64,000 nucleotides of DNA. Source: an uncultured Alphaproteobacteria bacterium. Lineage in GTDB: Bacteria > Pseudomonadota > Alphaproteobacteria > UBA7985. The notes beneath the pieces were generated by a model. It worked only from the letters and a program-made list of their open reading frames with translations. It did no database searches and was not told where the DNA came from. Where the stretch lies: assembly GCA_905479265.1 (NCBI GenBank), contig CAJQLX010000023.1, positions 1 to 64,000 of the forward strand. The letters are read 5' to 3'. The translations under genes were made by a program, and so were the position numbers. This document shows, one piece after another, positions 22,165 through 30,418 of the stretch (position 1 is the stretch's first letter; every line of letters starts with the position of its first letter).

Positions 22165-22680
22165 CTAGGCGTCTTCCTTCGCACCGTAAGCGGAGAACAC
22201 GCGAGCCAGCTTCGCAGCTGGAGCGTCCACAACGCCAACGATTTTGGATGCAGGTGCATTCAGCAGACCGATGAGCTGAGCGCGGAGCTGATCGAGAGAC
22301 GGCAGCTTGGCCAGCTTATCGATTTCAGCAGCGGACAGCACTTTGCCGTCCATCGCACCACCGAGGATTTCGATCTTATCGACTTCCTTGGCAAACTCAG
22401 ACAGCGCCTTTGCTGGACCAACGGGATCATCGGAGTACGAGATCGACGTTGGGCCTGTCAGCATGTCACGAATATCGTCAAACTCGCCGCCTTCAGCAGC
22501 GATTTTTACCAGACGGTTTTTCACAACACGGTGCTTTGCACCCGCTTCACGCATCCGCGCGCGCAGGTTCTGAGCTTCGGTAACGGTCATACCGGACTGG
22601 CGAGATACCAGCACGATTGCACTTTCTTCGAAGGCCGACTTGAGTTCGGCAACGAGGGCTTCCTTTTCAGAACGATCCAA
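22165..22680 (-). CDS. rplJ: 50S ribosomal protein L10
   Basis: L10 (P0 homologue) anchors L7/L12 to the ribosomal stalk and represses its own translation. The open frame extends to 22719, but the family begins at DRSEKEALVAELKSAF. A TTG at 22680 lies exactly there with a perfect AAGGAGG seven bases upstream, so I start at TTG, giving 171 aa, the usual length. The RNA-binding N-terminal domain has VVKNRLVKIA and the C-terminal helix that binds L12 dimers is present. rplK and rplA are not upstream; purB is. Confidence 0.96.
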   Translation of the reverse strand: MDRSEKEALVAELKSAFEESAIVLVSRQSGMTVTEAQNLRARMREAGAKHRVVKNRLVKIAAEGGEFDDIRDMLTGPTSISYSDDPVGPAKALSEFAKEVDKIEILGGAMDGKVLSAAEIDKLAKLPSLDQLRAQLIGLLNAPASKIVGVVDAPAAKLARVFSAYGAKEDA

Positions 22681-22992
22681 GGGAACGCCTCCTTCATTGT
22701 TGAGCCGACATGCACGCAAGCGCGCAGGCCAACCGGTTCGTGGTTACGACTGAACAACAAGTTTTCGGAGAAAAACGGCTCACCAACTCTTAGGGCGTCT
22801 GAAACGCTGAGGCGGTGCGGCAGTGTTCTTACTCGTCTGCGCGGGCGGTGATTAAGAGCCAAGAAGACTCGCCTGCGGTCTTGGACAGTCGAGGGTGGGT
22901 ATAAGGCCAAGCCCGGGAGACTCAACCGCAAAGTCTCTTATGCGCCTGCATGGCAGGGTGCGCAGGTCCGAAGACCTGCGCCACGACAAACG
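22681..22992 (-). promoter_or_regulatory. rplJL leader: hairpin, candidate promoter, probable L10 autoregulatory leader
   Basis: This 312-bp gap lies between the purB stop and the rplJ TTG start. A perfect 9-bp stem GCGCAGGTC/GACCTGCGC with a UUCG loop on the minus strand (22960-22981) directly follows purB and may end or slow its transcript. A candidate promoter TTGAGT-16-TATACC spans 22925-22898. The 215 bases between it and rplJ would make a long leader, as expected for the L10(L12)-binding autoregulatory RNA of this operon; I could not fold it. No gene is seen. Confidence 0.45.
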
Positions 22993-24303
22993 CTAAGCAA
23001 ACACCCGCGCGAAAATCGTATCGACGTGCTTGAAGTGATAATCGAGGTTGAAGAAACCGCGCACAGCCTCTTCACCCAGCGCATCCACTACCTGCTTGTC
23101 TTCAAGCAGACGGTCGAGCAATTGCCCGCCGTTGTGCCAGGTCTCCATCGCGTTTACCTGAACGATCCGGTAGGCGTCTTCACGGCTCACGCCCGCTTGG
23201 GTCAAGGCCAGCAAGATCCGCTGGCTGTGCACCAAACCGCCCATACCGTCGAGGTTGGCCATCATCCGTTCGGGGTAAACGACCAGCTTTTCAATCACCC
23301 CGGCCAAGCGGTGCAGAGCGAAATCAAGGGTGATGCTGACATCCGGCGCAATCATGCGTTCGACCGATGAATGGGAGATGTCCCGCTCGTGCCACAGCGC
23401 GACGTTTTCCATCGCTGGCAGCGCCTGAGCCCGCACGAAACGCGCGAGGCCGGTCAGGTTTTCCGTCAAAACCGGATTGCGCTTGTGCGGCATCGCAGAA
23501 GAGCCCTTTTGCCCTTTGGAGAAGAACTCCTCAGCTTCGCGGACTTCTGAACGCTGCAAGTGACGGATTTCAACCGAGATGTTCTCAATCGCGGACGCCA
23601 TGAGCGCACAGGCGTTAAAGAAGTTGGCGTGCCGATCGCGGGGAATGACCTGTGTGGAGTGCGGCTCAACAGTCAAACCCAACTCTTTGGCCACGTGCGT
23701 CTCAACCGCAGGGTCGATGTTGGCAAAGGTGCCAACCGCGCCGGAAATCGCGCAGGTGGAGACATCGTCGATGGCGTCCGACAGGCGGTTGTGACAGCGC
23801 TGAACCATCGCGTAGAAGCCTGCGAGCTTGAGGCCAAAGGTGGTTGGCTCAGCGTGGATCGCATGAGAGCGGCCGATGGTTGGCACGTCTTTGAGCTCGT
23901 GCGCGCGGTCTTTCAGAGCTGCGAGCAAGCGCGAAGAACCCGCGAGCAACAGCTCCCCCGCTTCTTTCAGCTGAACGGCCAGCGTGGTGTCGAGCACGTC
24001 TGAAGAGGTCATGCCCTGGTGCACAAAACGGCTTTCTTCGCCGACCAAATCAGCAAGGTAGGTCAGGAAAGCAATAACATCGTGCTTCACTTCCGCTTCG
24101 ATCGCGTCGATCGCTGGAACGTCGATATCACGCGCTTCCATCTGCGCGCGGACTTTCCAAATGGCTGCAGCAGCGCTTTGGGGAACGACGCCAAGGTCGG
24201 CTTGGGCTTGGGTGGCGTGGGCTTCGATCAGGTACCAGATGCGGAACTTGTTCGCGGGCTCCCAGATGGAAACCATATCGGGACGGGAATAACGGGGGAT
24301 CAT
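22993..24303 (-). CDS. purB: Adenylosuccinate lyase
   Basis: A 436-aa enzyme of the fumarase/aspartase superfamily. It cleaves SAICAR in IMP synthesis and adenylosuccinate in AMP synthesis. The superfamily signature SSAMPHKRNP (about residues 263-272) carries the catalytic serine loop, and GRSHAIHAEPTTFG holds the catalytic histidine. The N-terminus MIPRYSRPDMVSIW is characteristic. It is the short bacterial PurB of the B. subtilis type. Purine partner purA is in the same window about 24 kb away. Confidence 0.98.
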   Translation of the reverse strand: MIPRYSRPDMVSIWEPANKFRIWYLIEAHATQAQADLGVVPQSAAAAIWKVRAQMEARDIDVPAIDAIEAEVKHDVIAFLTYLADLVGEESRFVHQGMTSSDVLDTTLAVQLKEAGELLLAGSSRLLAALKDRAHELKDVPTIGRSHAIHAEPTTFGLKLAGFYAMVQRCHNRLSDAIDDVSTCAISGAVGTFANIDPAVETHVAKELGLTVEPHSTQVIPRDRHANFFNACALMASAIENISVEIRHLQRSEVREAEEFFSKGQKGSSAMPHKRNPVLTENLTGLARFVRAQALPAMENVALWHERDISHSSVERMIAPDVSITLDFALHRLAGVIEKLVVYPERMMANLDGMGGLVHSQRILLALTQAGVSREDAYRIVQVNAMETWHNGGQLLDRLLEDKQVVDALGEEAVRGFFNLDYHFKHVDTIFARVFA

Positions 24304-24333
24304 GGTGGTGGTGGCCTCAGTCCGAAGGAAAAC

Positions 24334-25041
24334 TTAGATCAATCCCCTGCTCTTTAGCGAGACATGCCCAGATTTACCAATGACCAGATGATCATGCACC
24401 TTCACGCCCAACGGTTGGCCCGCCTCGATCACGCGGTTGGTGATTTCGATATCTGCGCGCGATGGCGTGGGATCGCCGGAGGGGTGATTGTGCAGCATGA
24501 TCATGTTCGACGCCCCAAGCTCCAACGCGCGGCGCAGCACTTCACGGACGTAAACCGGCGCCTGATCCACAGTGCCGACGCCTTGCCGCTCATGCTTGAG
24601 CAAACGGTTTTTGGTATCGAGAAACAGCACATGAAACTCCTCGATTTTGGCGTGACTGATGTGGATACGGCAATATTCGAGCAAAGCGTCAAAAGAGGAC
24701 AGCAACGGCTTGTCGGCAATCTGCGTCGCGGCCAACCGTCGAGCGGCCTCTCGCACCACGGCAATCGCTGCAATCGCGGCCTCCCCCACACCATCGACCA
24801 CGCGCAGCTCATCGACAGAAGCGGACAGCACGTCACCCAGCGTTCCAAAATGCCGGATCAGGGATTTGGCGAGGGGCTTTGTGTCACCACGGGGACGCGC
24901 AGCAAACAGCATGACCTCCAGAACTTCATAATCCGCCATAGCGTCTGGCCCGCCATCAATCAGGCGCGCGCGAAGCCGTTGACGATGCCCCAGAGCATCG
25001 GGCGGCGGAGAGATGGGTTCGTTCAGGGACATGGGCACCAC
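24334..25041 (-). CDS. radC: RadC family JAB-domain protein
   Basis: A 235-aa protein with an N-terminal UPF0758 helical region (HhH-like VDGVGEAAIAAIAV, about 80-95) and a C-terminal JAMM/MPN domain. The metal motif is complete: the glutamate in EEFHVLFL and HNHPSGDPTPSRADIEIT with H-x-H and Asp. RadC's original link to DNA repair has been withdrawn; a JAMM-type hydrolase role is unproven. A GTG at 25041 or an ATG at 25032 could start it, and neither has a good ribosome binding site. It lies 75 bp downstream of map on the same strand. Confidence 0.92.
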   Translation of the reverse strand: MVPMSLNEPISPPPDALGHRQRLRARLIDGGPDAMADYEVLEVMLFAARPRGDTKPLAKSLIRHFGTLGDVLSASVDELRVVDGVGEAAIAAIAVVREAARRLAATQIADKPLLSSFDALLEYCRIHISHAKIEEFHVLFLDTKNRLLKHERQGVGTVDQAPVYVREVLRRALELGASNMIMLHNHPSGDPTPSRADIEITNRVIEAGQPLGVKVHDHLVIGKSGHVSLKSRGLI

Positions 25042-25116
25042 GGTAAAAAAGCGAATATCTACCTATAGTGCAATTTCATGTTTTGATTGCAATCTTATTC
25101 AACCCACAGGGGAAGA

Positions 25117-25950
25117 CTACAAATACGGTGGCTGCTCGAACCCACGAGGCGAGCTGGTGAAAATCTCGAAGCCATCAGCAGTCACGCCCACGGAATGCTC
25201 GAACTGTGCCGAAGACTTGCGATCGCGCGTTCGGGCGGTCCAGCCGTCTTCTTCGTCGATATCGACTTTGTACGTGCCGACGTTCAGCATCGGCTCGATG
25301 GTGAACAGCATCCCCGGCACCAATTCAACGCCCTTACCGGGCTTGCCAAAGTGGAAAATATTGGGAGACATGTGGAACTGCTCGCCCAGTCCATGTCCGA
25401 CGAACTGGCGGACAATCGAAAAGCCAGCCTTTTCCCCGTGCTTCTGAATCGCCGCACCAACATCACCCAGCGTTGCCCCCGGCTTGACGGCATGAATGCC
25501 CTTCCACAGACACTCATAGGTGACCCGGATCAGCTTCTCCCGCGTTGGAAAGCTGGAGCCACCGACGACGTACATGCGAGAGGTATCGCCATGCCAGCCA
25601 TCAACGATCACGGTGACATCGATATTCAAGATGTCCTTGTCTTCGAGCGTGGTGCTGTCTGAGGGAATGCCGTGACACACGACTTCGTTGAGCGAGATAC
25701 AAGATGCATGCTGATAACCGCGATAGCCGATGGTCGCGCTCACGGCCCCGGCGCCTTCGACGAAATCCTGAATGCGCTTGTCGAGCGCAGCGGTAGAAAC
25801 GCCCTCGACCACGAATTCGGTAATCATGTCCAAGGCCTCAGCCGCCAAGCGCCCAGCAGCGCGCATGCCTTCGAAATCGTCGGCGGTGTGCAGCGTGATC
25901 GGTCCGGCGCTATCCGGATGGTTGTAGAGCTGGCGTTGAGCAGGCAGCAT
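25117..25950 (-). CDS. map: Methionine aminopeptidase, type I
   Basis: A 277-aa enzyme that removes the initiator methionine from nascent proteins. The five metal ligands and catalytic His are recognisable: VCHGIPSD, DVTVIVDGWHGDTSRM, VGHGLGEQFH, FTIEPML and the EHSVGVT region. The N-terminus is about 15-20 residues longer than in E. coli Map. It lies between sfsA (nine bases upstream) and radC on the same strand, likely one operon sfsA-map-radC, an order I recall from other alphaproteobacteria. Confidence 0.97.
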   Translation of the reverse strand: MLPAQRQLYNHPDSAGPITLHTADDFEGMRAAGRLAAEALDMITEFVVEGVSTAALDKRIQDFVEGAGAVSATIGYRGYQHASCISLNEVVCHGIPSDSTTLEDKDILNIDVTVIVDGWHGDTSRMYVVGGSSFPTREKLIRVTYECLWKGIHAVKPGATLGDVGAAIQKHGEKAGFSIVRQFVGHGLGEQFHMSPNIFHFGKPGKGVELVPGMLFTIEPMLNVGTYKVDIDEEDGWTARTRDRKSSAQFEHSVGVTADGFEIFTSSPRGFEQPPYL

Positions 25951-25959
25951 GGGCTTGGT

Positions 25960-26664
25960 CTAGTCCTTGATGGGAATCGAATGCGATAGTTTTATTTCCT
26001 GTGGGGAGACATGACACCCATAGGCTAATGCTTCCACCCCTGCGTTTCGCGCACGGCTGAAAGCCTCAGCATAGCCGGGATCAATGTCACCAGCCACGCT
26101 GAAGGCATCGCAGTCCGAACGCTGAATGCAGAAGACCATCACGGCGCGATGCCCCTGACGCACCATTTCTGACAGTTCATCCAGGTGCTTTGCGCCGCGC
26201 GTGGTGACTGAATCCGGAAATTCAGCCAAGCGCCCATCACGCCGCAAATGGCAATTCTTGACCTCCACGTACGTCGCCGGCTGGCTTTCGTATTCGAGCA
26301 GCAGATCAATCCGGCTGTTGGTGCCGTACTTTACTTCCCGGCGGAGTGCGCTGTAGCCCTGCAATTCAGCGATTATTCCGCTGACAATTCCCTCTTCGAC
26401 AAGGGCATTTGGCCGCCCGGTATTGATGCCGACCCACCCGCCATCATCCTCGATCATCTCCCAGCGATAATCATATTTCCGCGTCGGCGAAGGCGCGTGC
26501 ACCAAGACTGTCCGGCTCTCAGGCGTCGTGAGCCCCAGCATGGCCCCCGTATTAGGGCACGATGCCGTCACCACGGAGCCGTCAGCCAACCGATGGTCAG
26601 ACAGGAAGCGTTTATAGCGTTTAACCAGTGTTGCGCTGACCATTTGGGCCTGTTCCAGTAACAT
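25960..26664 (-). CDS. sfsA: SfsA family DNA-binding protein/nuclease
   Basis: A 234-aa protein matching SfsA (sugar fermentation stimulation) throughout: VKRYKRFLSDHRLADG near the N-terminus, SCPNTGAMLGL, VKNCHLRRDGRLAEFPDS and CIQRSDCDAF in the C-terminal half. The N-terminal part is OB-fold-like and the C-terminal part resembles a restriction-endonuclease-like core, with DxxxEVKN-type residues visible (YVEVKN). The physiological role is not settled. It is first in the sfsA-map-radC run and divergent from the pyruvate carboxylase gene. Confidence 0.93.
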   Translation of the reverse strand: MLLEQAQMVSATLVKRYKRFLSDHRLADGSVVTASCPNTGAMLGLTTPESRTVLVHAPSPTRKYDYRWEMIEDDGGWVGINTGRPNALVEEGIVSGIIAELQGYSALRREVKYGTNSRIDLLLEYESQPATYVEVKNCHLRRDGRLAEFPDSVTTRGAKHLDELSEMVRQGHRAVMVFCIQRSDCDAFSVAGDIDPGYAEAFSRARNAGVEALAYGCHVSPQEIKLSHSIPIKD

Positions 26665-26722
26665 TGATTACTCCATCCTTTGCTCATGCATGGCGCATGC
26701 GTTTCTGTGAGCGTTGCTCGGC

Positions 26723-26741
26723 TTCATAAAACATTCATAAA
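26723..26741 (+). promoter_or_regulatory. TTCATAAA direct repeats upstream of pyruvate carboxylase
   Basis: TTCATAAA occurs at 26723-26730 and again at 26734-26741, 11 bp apart, which is one helical turn. The second copy is also inside an inverted repeat ACATT-CATA-AATGT (26731-26744). The site is 42-60 bp before the chosen pyc start codon in the 118-bp divergent gap. It is a plausible activator or repressor site; the regulator is unknown. Confidence 0.35.
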
Positions 26742-26782
26742 TGTCGCAATCGAAACATAGACCGACGACGAGGACCACCACC

Positions 26783-29700
26783 ATGGCCCCACGCCCCATC
26801 CGCAAGCTGCTTGTCGCCAATCGTTCCGAAATTGCCATCCGCGTTTTTCGTGGCGCTACAGAATTGGGCATTCAGACCGTAGCTGTCTACGCCCATGAAG
26901 ATCGCTTTGCTCTGCACCGTTTCAAAGCCGATGAAGCCTATGAAATTGGCGTTGGTATGGAGCCGATTGCTGCTTACCTTTCTGTCGAAGAAATCATCCG
27001 CGTTGCCAAGCTTTCAGGCGCCGATGCCATTCACCCCGGCTACGGCTTTTTGTCTGAATCCCCAGAGCTCGCCGCCGCGGCGGAAGAAGCCGGGATCATC
27101 TTTGTTGGCCCAAAGACGCAAACGCTGATCGATCTGGGTGACAAAGTCGCCTCTCGGAAACTCGCCGAGGCCGCCGATGTCCCAACAGTCCCCGCAACCG
27201 ATGCCCTGCCCGACGGCGATGATGCCGCCAATGCAGCGGGCCAGCGGGTTGGCCTGCCGGTCATGGTTAAGGCCAGCTGGGGCGGCGGCGGTCGTGGGAT
27301 GCGCCGGGTTTATGATGCTGACAAACTCGCCGACGAAGTGGGCGCAGCCAAGCGCGAAGCTGCCGCTGCATTTGGCAAGGACGACGTTTACCTCGAAAAA
27401 CTGATCGAGCGCGCGCGCCACGTAGAGATTCAGGTCTTTGGCGACACGCACGGCAACGTCACCCATCTGTTCGAGCGCGATTGCTCGGTTCAGCGCCGAA
27501 ATCAAAAGGTCGTTGAAATGGCGCCCGCAACTTGGTTGGATGAAGAAACGCGCCAGGGCATGTGCCAGGCTGCGGTTCGACTGGCCAAGGAATCCGGTTA
27601 TCAGAACGCGGGTACGGTCGAATTCCTCTACGACGTGAACGACGGCGCGTTTTACTTCATCGAGGTCAACCCGCGCATTCAGGTGGAGCACACCGTTACC
27701 GAAGAAGTCACGTCCGTGGACATCGTCAAAGCGCAGCTGCTGATTGCTGGTGGCGCAACGCTCGAAGAAGCCGGCATTCCAGCGGAAGAGGAAGCGCGGC
27801 GCCCTCGCGGGGTTGCGATCCAGTGTCGGGTGACCACCGAAGACCCAGAGAACTCCTTTGTCCCGGACTACGGCAAGATTGTCGCTTACCGCTCACCGGC
27901 TGGTTTCGGCGTGCGTTTGGATGGCGGCACCGCCTTTGCCGGAGCCGTGGTGACACCGCACTATGATTCGCTGCTGGCGAAAGTCACCGTCACCGCACCG
28001 GATCGAGACCAAGGCATTGCGCGCATGAGCCGGGCGTTGGCGGAATTCCGTATTCGCGGGATCAAGACCAACCTGCCTTTCTTGCAGCGCGTGGTCCGTC
28101 ACGACGACTTCCGCACCGGTGTACTCACCACGCGATTCATCGACGACACGCCCGAGCTGTTCCACTTTCCAACCCGCCGAGACCGCGCGTCTAAGCTGCT
28201 GCGTTTCCTCAGCGAAGTTGTCGTCAATGGGAACCCGGAAATGGAAGGCCGCCCAGCCGTCGCACGCGCGCCGCTGCAGCGTCTGCCCCTGGTCGATGCT
28301 GATGTTCAAAACCGCGAAACGGCTAAGATGGTCTTTGACCGCGATGGCGCGAGCGGTTTGGTGGATTGGATCAAGCAGCAAGACCGCTTGCTGGTCACCG
28401 ATACGACCTTCCGCGATGCGCACCAGTCTTTGCTGGCGACACGCATGCGAACCGCCGATTTGGTCGCGCCAATGACGGCCTATGAAAACGGCCTGCGCGG
28501 CCTGTTCAGCCTCGAAGTTTGGGGTGGGGCGACTTTTGACGTGGCGTACCGCTTCCTCAAAGAAGACCCGTGGAAGCGCCTTGCGCAGATGCGTCAGGCG
28601 GCCCCAAGCCACCTGTTCCAAATGCTGCTGCGCGGCTCCAACGCTGTCGGCTATACCAACTACCCCGATAACGTGGTCAAAGACTTCGTGACCCGCGCCT
28701 ATGATGGCGGCCAAGGTGTCGATGTATTCCGCGTGTTTGATAGCCTGAACTGGGTTGAAAACATGCGCGTCGCGATTGATGCCGTGATCGATGCCGGTGC
28801 GATTTGTGAAGCAACCATCTGTTACTCCGGCGACGTGCTCAGCCCGTCCGAAGACAAATACACGCTCGGTTACTATGTCGATATGGCCAAGCAGTTCGAA
28901 GCCGCTGGCGCTCATACGCTGGCGATCAAAGACATGGCTGGCGTCGCCCGTCCGGCTGCGGTCGCCAAGCTGGTGCAAACGCTGAAAGGCGAAGTGGGCC
29001 TGCCGATCCATTTCCACACCCATGACACCTCTGGCGGTCAAGTCGCAGCTGTGCTCGCAGCCAGCGATGCGGGTGTCGATATCATTGACGCGGCCATGGA
29101 CCCTCTGTCTGGCCTGACCTCCCAACCCAACCTTGGCACCATCGTCGAATCGCTGCGTGGCTTGGATCGTGACACCCAGCTTCCCCGCGATACACTCGAC
29201 AAAATCAGCCACTACTGGGAAGGCGCACGCCGTCACTATGCGGCTTTCGAAGCGGATATGCGCGCTGGCTCGTCCGACGTGTTCGAACACGCCATGCCCG
29301 GCGGGCAATACACCAACCTGCGCCAGCAAGCGCGCAGTCTGGGGATTGAGCACCGCTGGCCCGACGTGGTGAAGCGTTATGCTGAAGTCAATCAACTGTT
29401 TGGTAACATCGTCAAGGTCACGCCCTCGTCCAAAGTCGTTGGCGATATGGCGCTGTTCATGGTCTCCCACAACCTGACCCCAGAAGACGTGATTGATCCG
29501 GAAAAGGAAGTCGCTTTCCCAGATTCGGTCGTCTCTTTCTTCCGTGGTGATTTGGGCCAGCCGGTGGGCGGCTTCCCTGAGAAGCTGCAAGCCAAAGTGC
29601 TGCGCGGCGAGGCACCCTTGTCCGAGCGCCCTGGCGCATCCTTGCCACCGGTTGATTTTGGCAAGATCCGCAAGGAACTGGCTGAAACCTTTGGCCGGGC

Positions 29701-30244
29701 CGCAGAAGACGTCAGCGACAAGGACATTGCCGCCTACGTTTTATACCCCAAAGTCTTCCTCGACTTCGCCAGCCACCGCCGCGACTTCGGCGATACGTCG
29801 CTGCTGTCCACCCCTGTATTCTTCTACGGCCCAGAAGTCGGCGAAGAGCTTTCTGTCGAAATCGATGCGGGTAAGCGGTTGATCATTCGCTTGCTCGCCG
29901 TATCCGACCCCGACGCCAAAGGCCGCCGGACGGTGTTCTTTGAGCTGAACGGTCAGCCTCGGAACGTGGTGGTTCAAGACGTTCATGCCGCCGCTGACAG
30001 CACCGCGCGCCCCGTTGCAACCGGTGCACCGGGCGAAGTCGCCGCGCCGATGCCGGGCGCGATCGTGACGGTTAACTTCAAAGTTGGCGACGAAGTGCAA
30101 AAGGGCGACGTCCTGCTTTCGCTTGAAGCCATGAAGATGGAAACCAGCGTTTATGCCGATCAAGACGGCAAGGTGGAAGAAGTCTTTATCAAAGCAGGCG
30201 ACCAAGTGGACGCCAAAGACCTGTTGCTGAAGTTCGAAGCATAG
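26783..30244 (+). CDS. pyc: Pyruvate carboxylase
   Basis: A 1153-aa single-chain biotin enzyme that converts pyruvate, bicarbonate and ATP to oxaloacetate (anaplerosis). The biotin carboxylase domain (1-460) has KLLVANRSEIAIRVFR, the glycine-rich ATP loop ASWGGGGRGMRRV and EVNPRIQVEHTVTEEVT. The carboxyltransferase domain (about 530-820) starts with TDTTFRDAHQSLLATRMRT. The biotinyl domain at the C-terminus has the EAMKMET lysine at about residue 1118. An upstream ATG at 26741 is in frame, but the ATG at 26783 precedes the conserved N-terminus and has GAGGA upstream, so it is preferred. Length is normal for the tetrameric alpha4 enzyme. Confidence 0.98.
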   Translation: MAPRPIRKLLVANRSEIAIRVFRGATELGIQTVAVYAHEDRFALHRFKADEAYEIGVGMEPIAAYLSVEEIIRVAKLSGADAIHPGYGFLSESPELAAAAEEAGIIFVGPKTQTLIDLGDKVASRKLAEAADVPTVPATDALPDGDDAANAAGQRVGLPVMVKASWGGGGRGMRRVYDADKLADEVGAAKREAAAAFGKDDVYLEKLIERARHVEIQVFGDTHGNVTHLFERDCSVQRRNQKVVEMAPATWLDEETRQGMCQAAVRLAKESGYQNAGTVEFLYDVNDGAFYFIEVNPRIQVEHTVTEEVTSVDIVKAQLLIAGGATLEEAGIPAEEEARRPRGVAIQCRVTTEDPENSFVPDYGKIVAYRSPAGFGVRLDGGTAFAGAVVTPHYDSLLAKVTVTAPDRDQGIARMSRALAEFRIRGIKTNLPFLQRVVRHDDFRTGVLTTRFIDDTPELFHFPTRRDRASKLLRFLSEVVVNGNPEMEGRPAVARAPLQRLPLVDADVQNRETAKMVFDRDGASGLVDWIKQQDRLLVTDTTFRDAHQSLLATRMRTADLVAPMTAYENGLRGLFSLEVWGGATFDVAYRFLKEDPWKRLAQMRQAAPSHLFQMLLRGSNAVGYTNYPDNVVKDFVTRAYDGGQGVDVFRVFDSLNWVENMRVAIDAVIDAGAICEATICYSGDVLSPSEDKYTLGYYVDMAKQFEAAGAHTLAIKDMAGVARPAAVAKLVQTLKGEVGLPIHFHTHDTSGGQVAAVLAASDAGVDIIDAAMDPLSGLTSQPNLGTIVESLRGLDRDTQLPRDTLDKISHYWEGARRHYAAFEADMRAGSSDVFEHAMPGGQYTNLRQQARSLGIEHRWPDVVKRYAEVNQLFGNIVKVTPSSKVVGDMALFMVSHNLTPEDVIDPEKEVAFPDSVVSFFRGDLGQPVGGFPEKLQAKVLRGEAPLSERPGASLPPVDFGKIRKELAETFGRAAEDVSDKDIAAYVLYPKVFLDFASHRRDFGDTSLLSTPVFFYGPEVGEELSVEIDAGKRLIIRLLAVSDPDAKGRRTVFFELNGQPRNVVVQDVHAAADSTARPVATGAPGEVAAPMPGAIVTVNFKVGDEVQKGDVLLSLEAMKMETSVYADQDGKVEEVFIKAGDQVDAKDLLLKFEA

Positions 30245-30250
30245 TCCATC

Positions 30251-30280
30251 CCCCGGCCAGCAGCATCGCTCTGGCCGGGG
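30251..30280 (+). terminator. Strong hairpin after pyruvate carboxylase
   Basis: CCCCGGCCAG and CTGGCCGGGG make a perfect 10-bp GC-rich stem with a 10-base loop, seven bases after the pyc stop. The following ATATTTCGTT is only a weak T-tract, so it may be a terminator or a 3'-end stabilising hairpin. The 174-bp gap up to the NadE-like gene holds nothing else recognisable. Confidence 0.6.
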
Positions 30281-30418
30281 ATATTTCGTTGGGCTGGCTT
30301 CACACAAGGCACGCATGACTTTGCATTGCGGCAGATTCCGGCTAAAAAGCGCGGGAATTTGGCGAGATCATCGTCCGGGGTTCACGCCGCCCCAATCACA
30401 GCTGTAGAGCACGTCTGA

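Noticed and set aside
27893-29590. 565-codon minus-strand frame opposite pyruvate carboxylase
   Set aside because: Antisense to a clear biotin enzyme, composition is histidine- and glutamine-rich as expected for a shadow frame, and no family features are seen.
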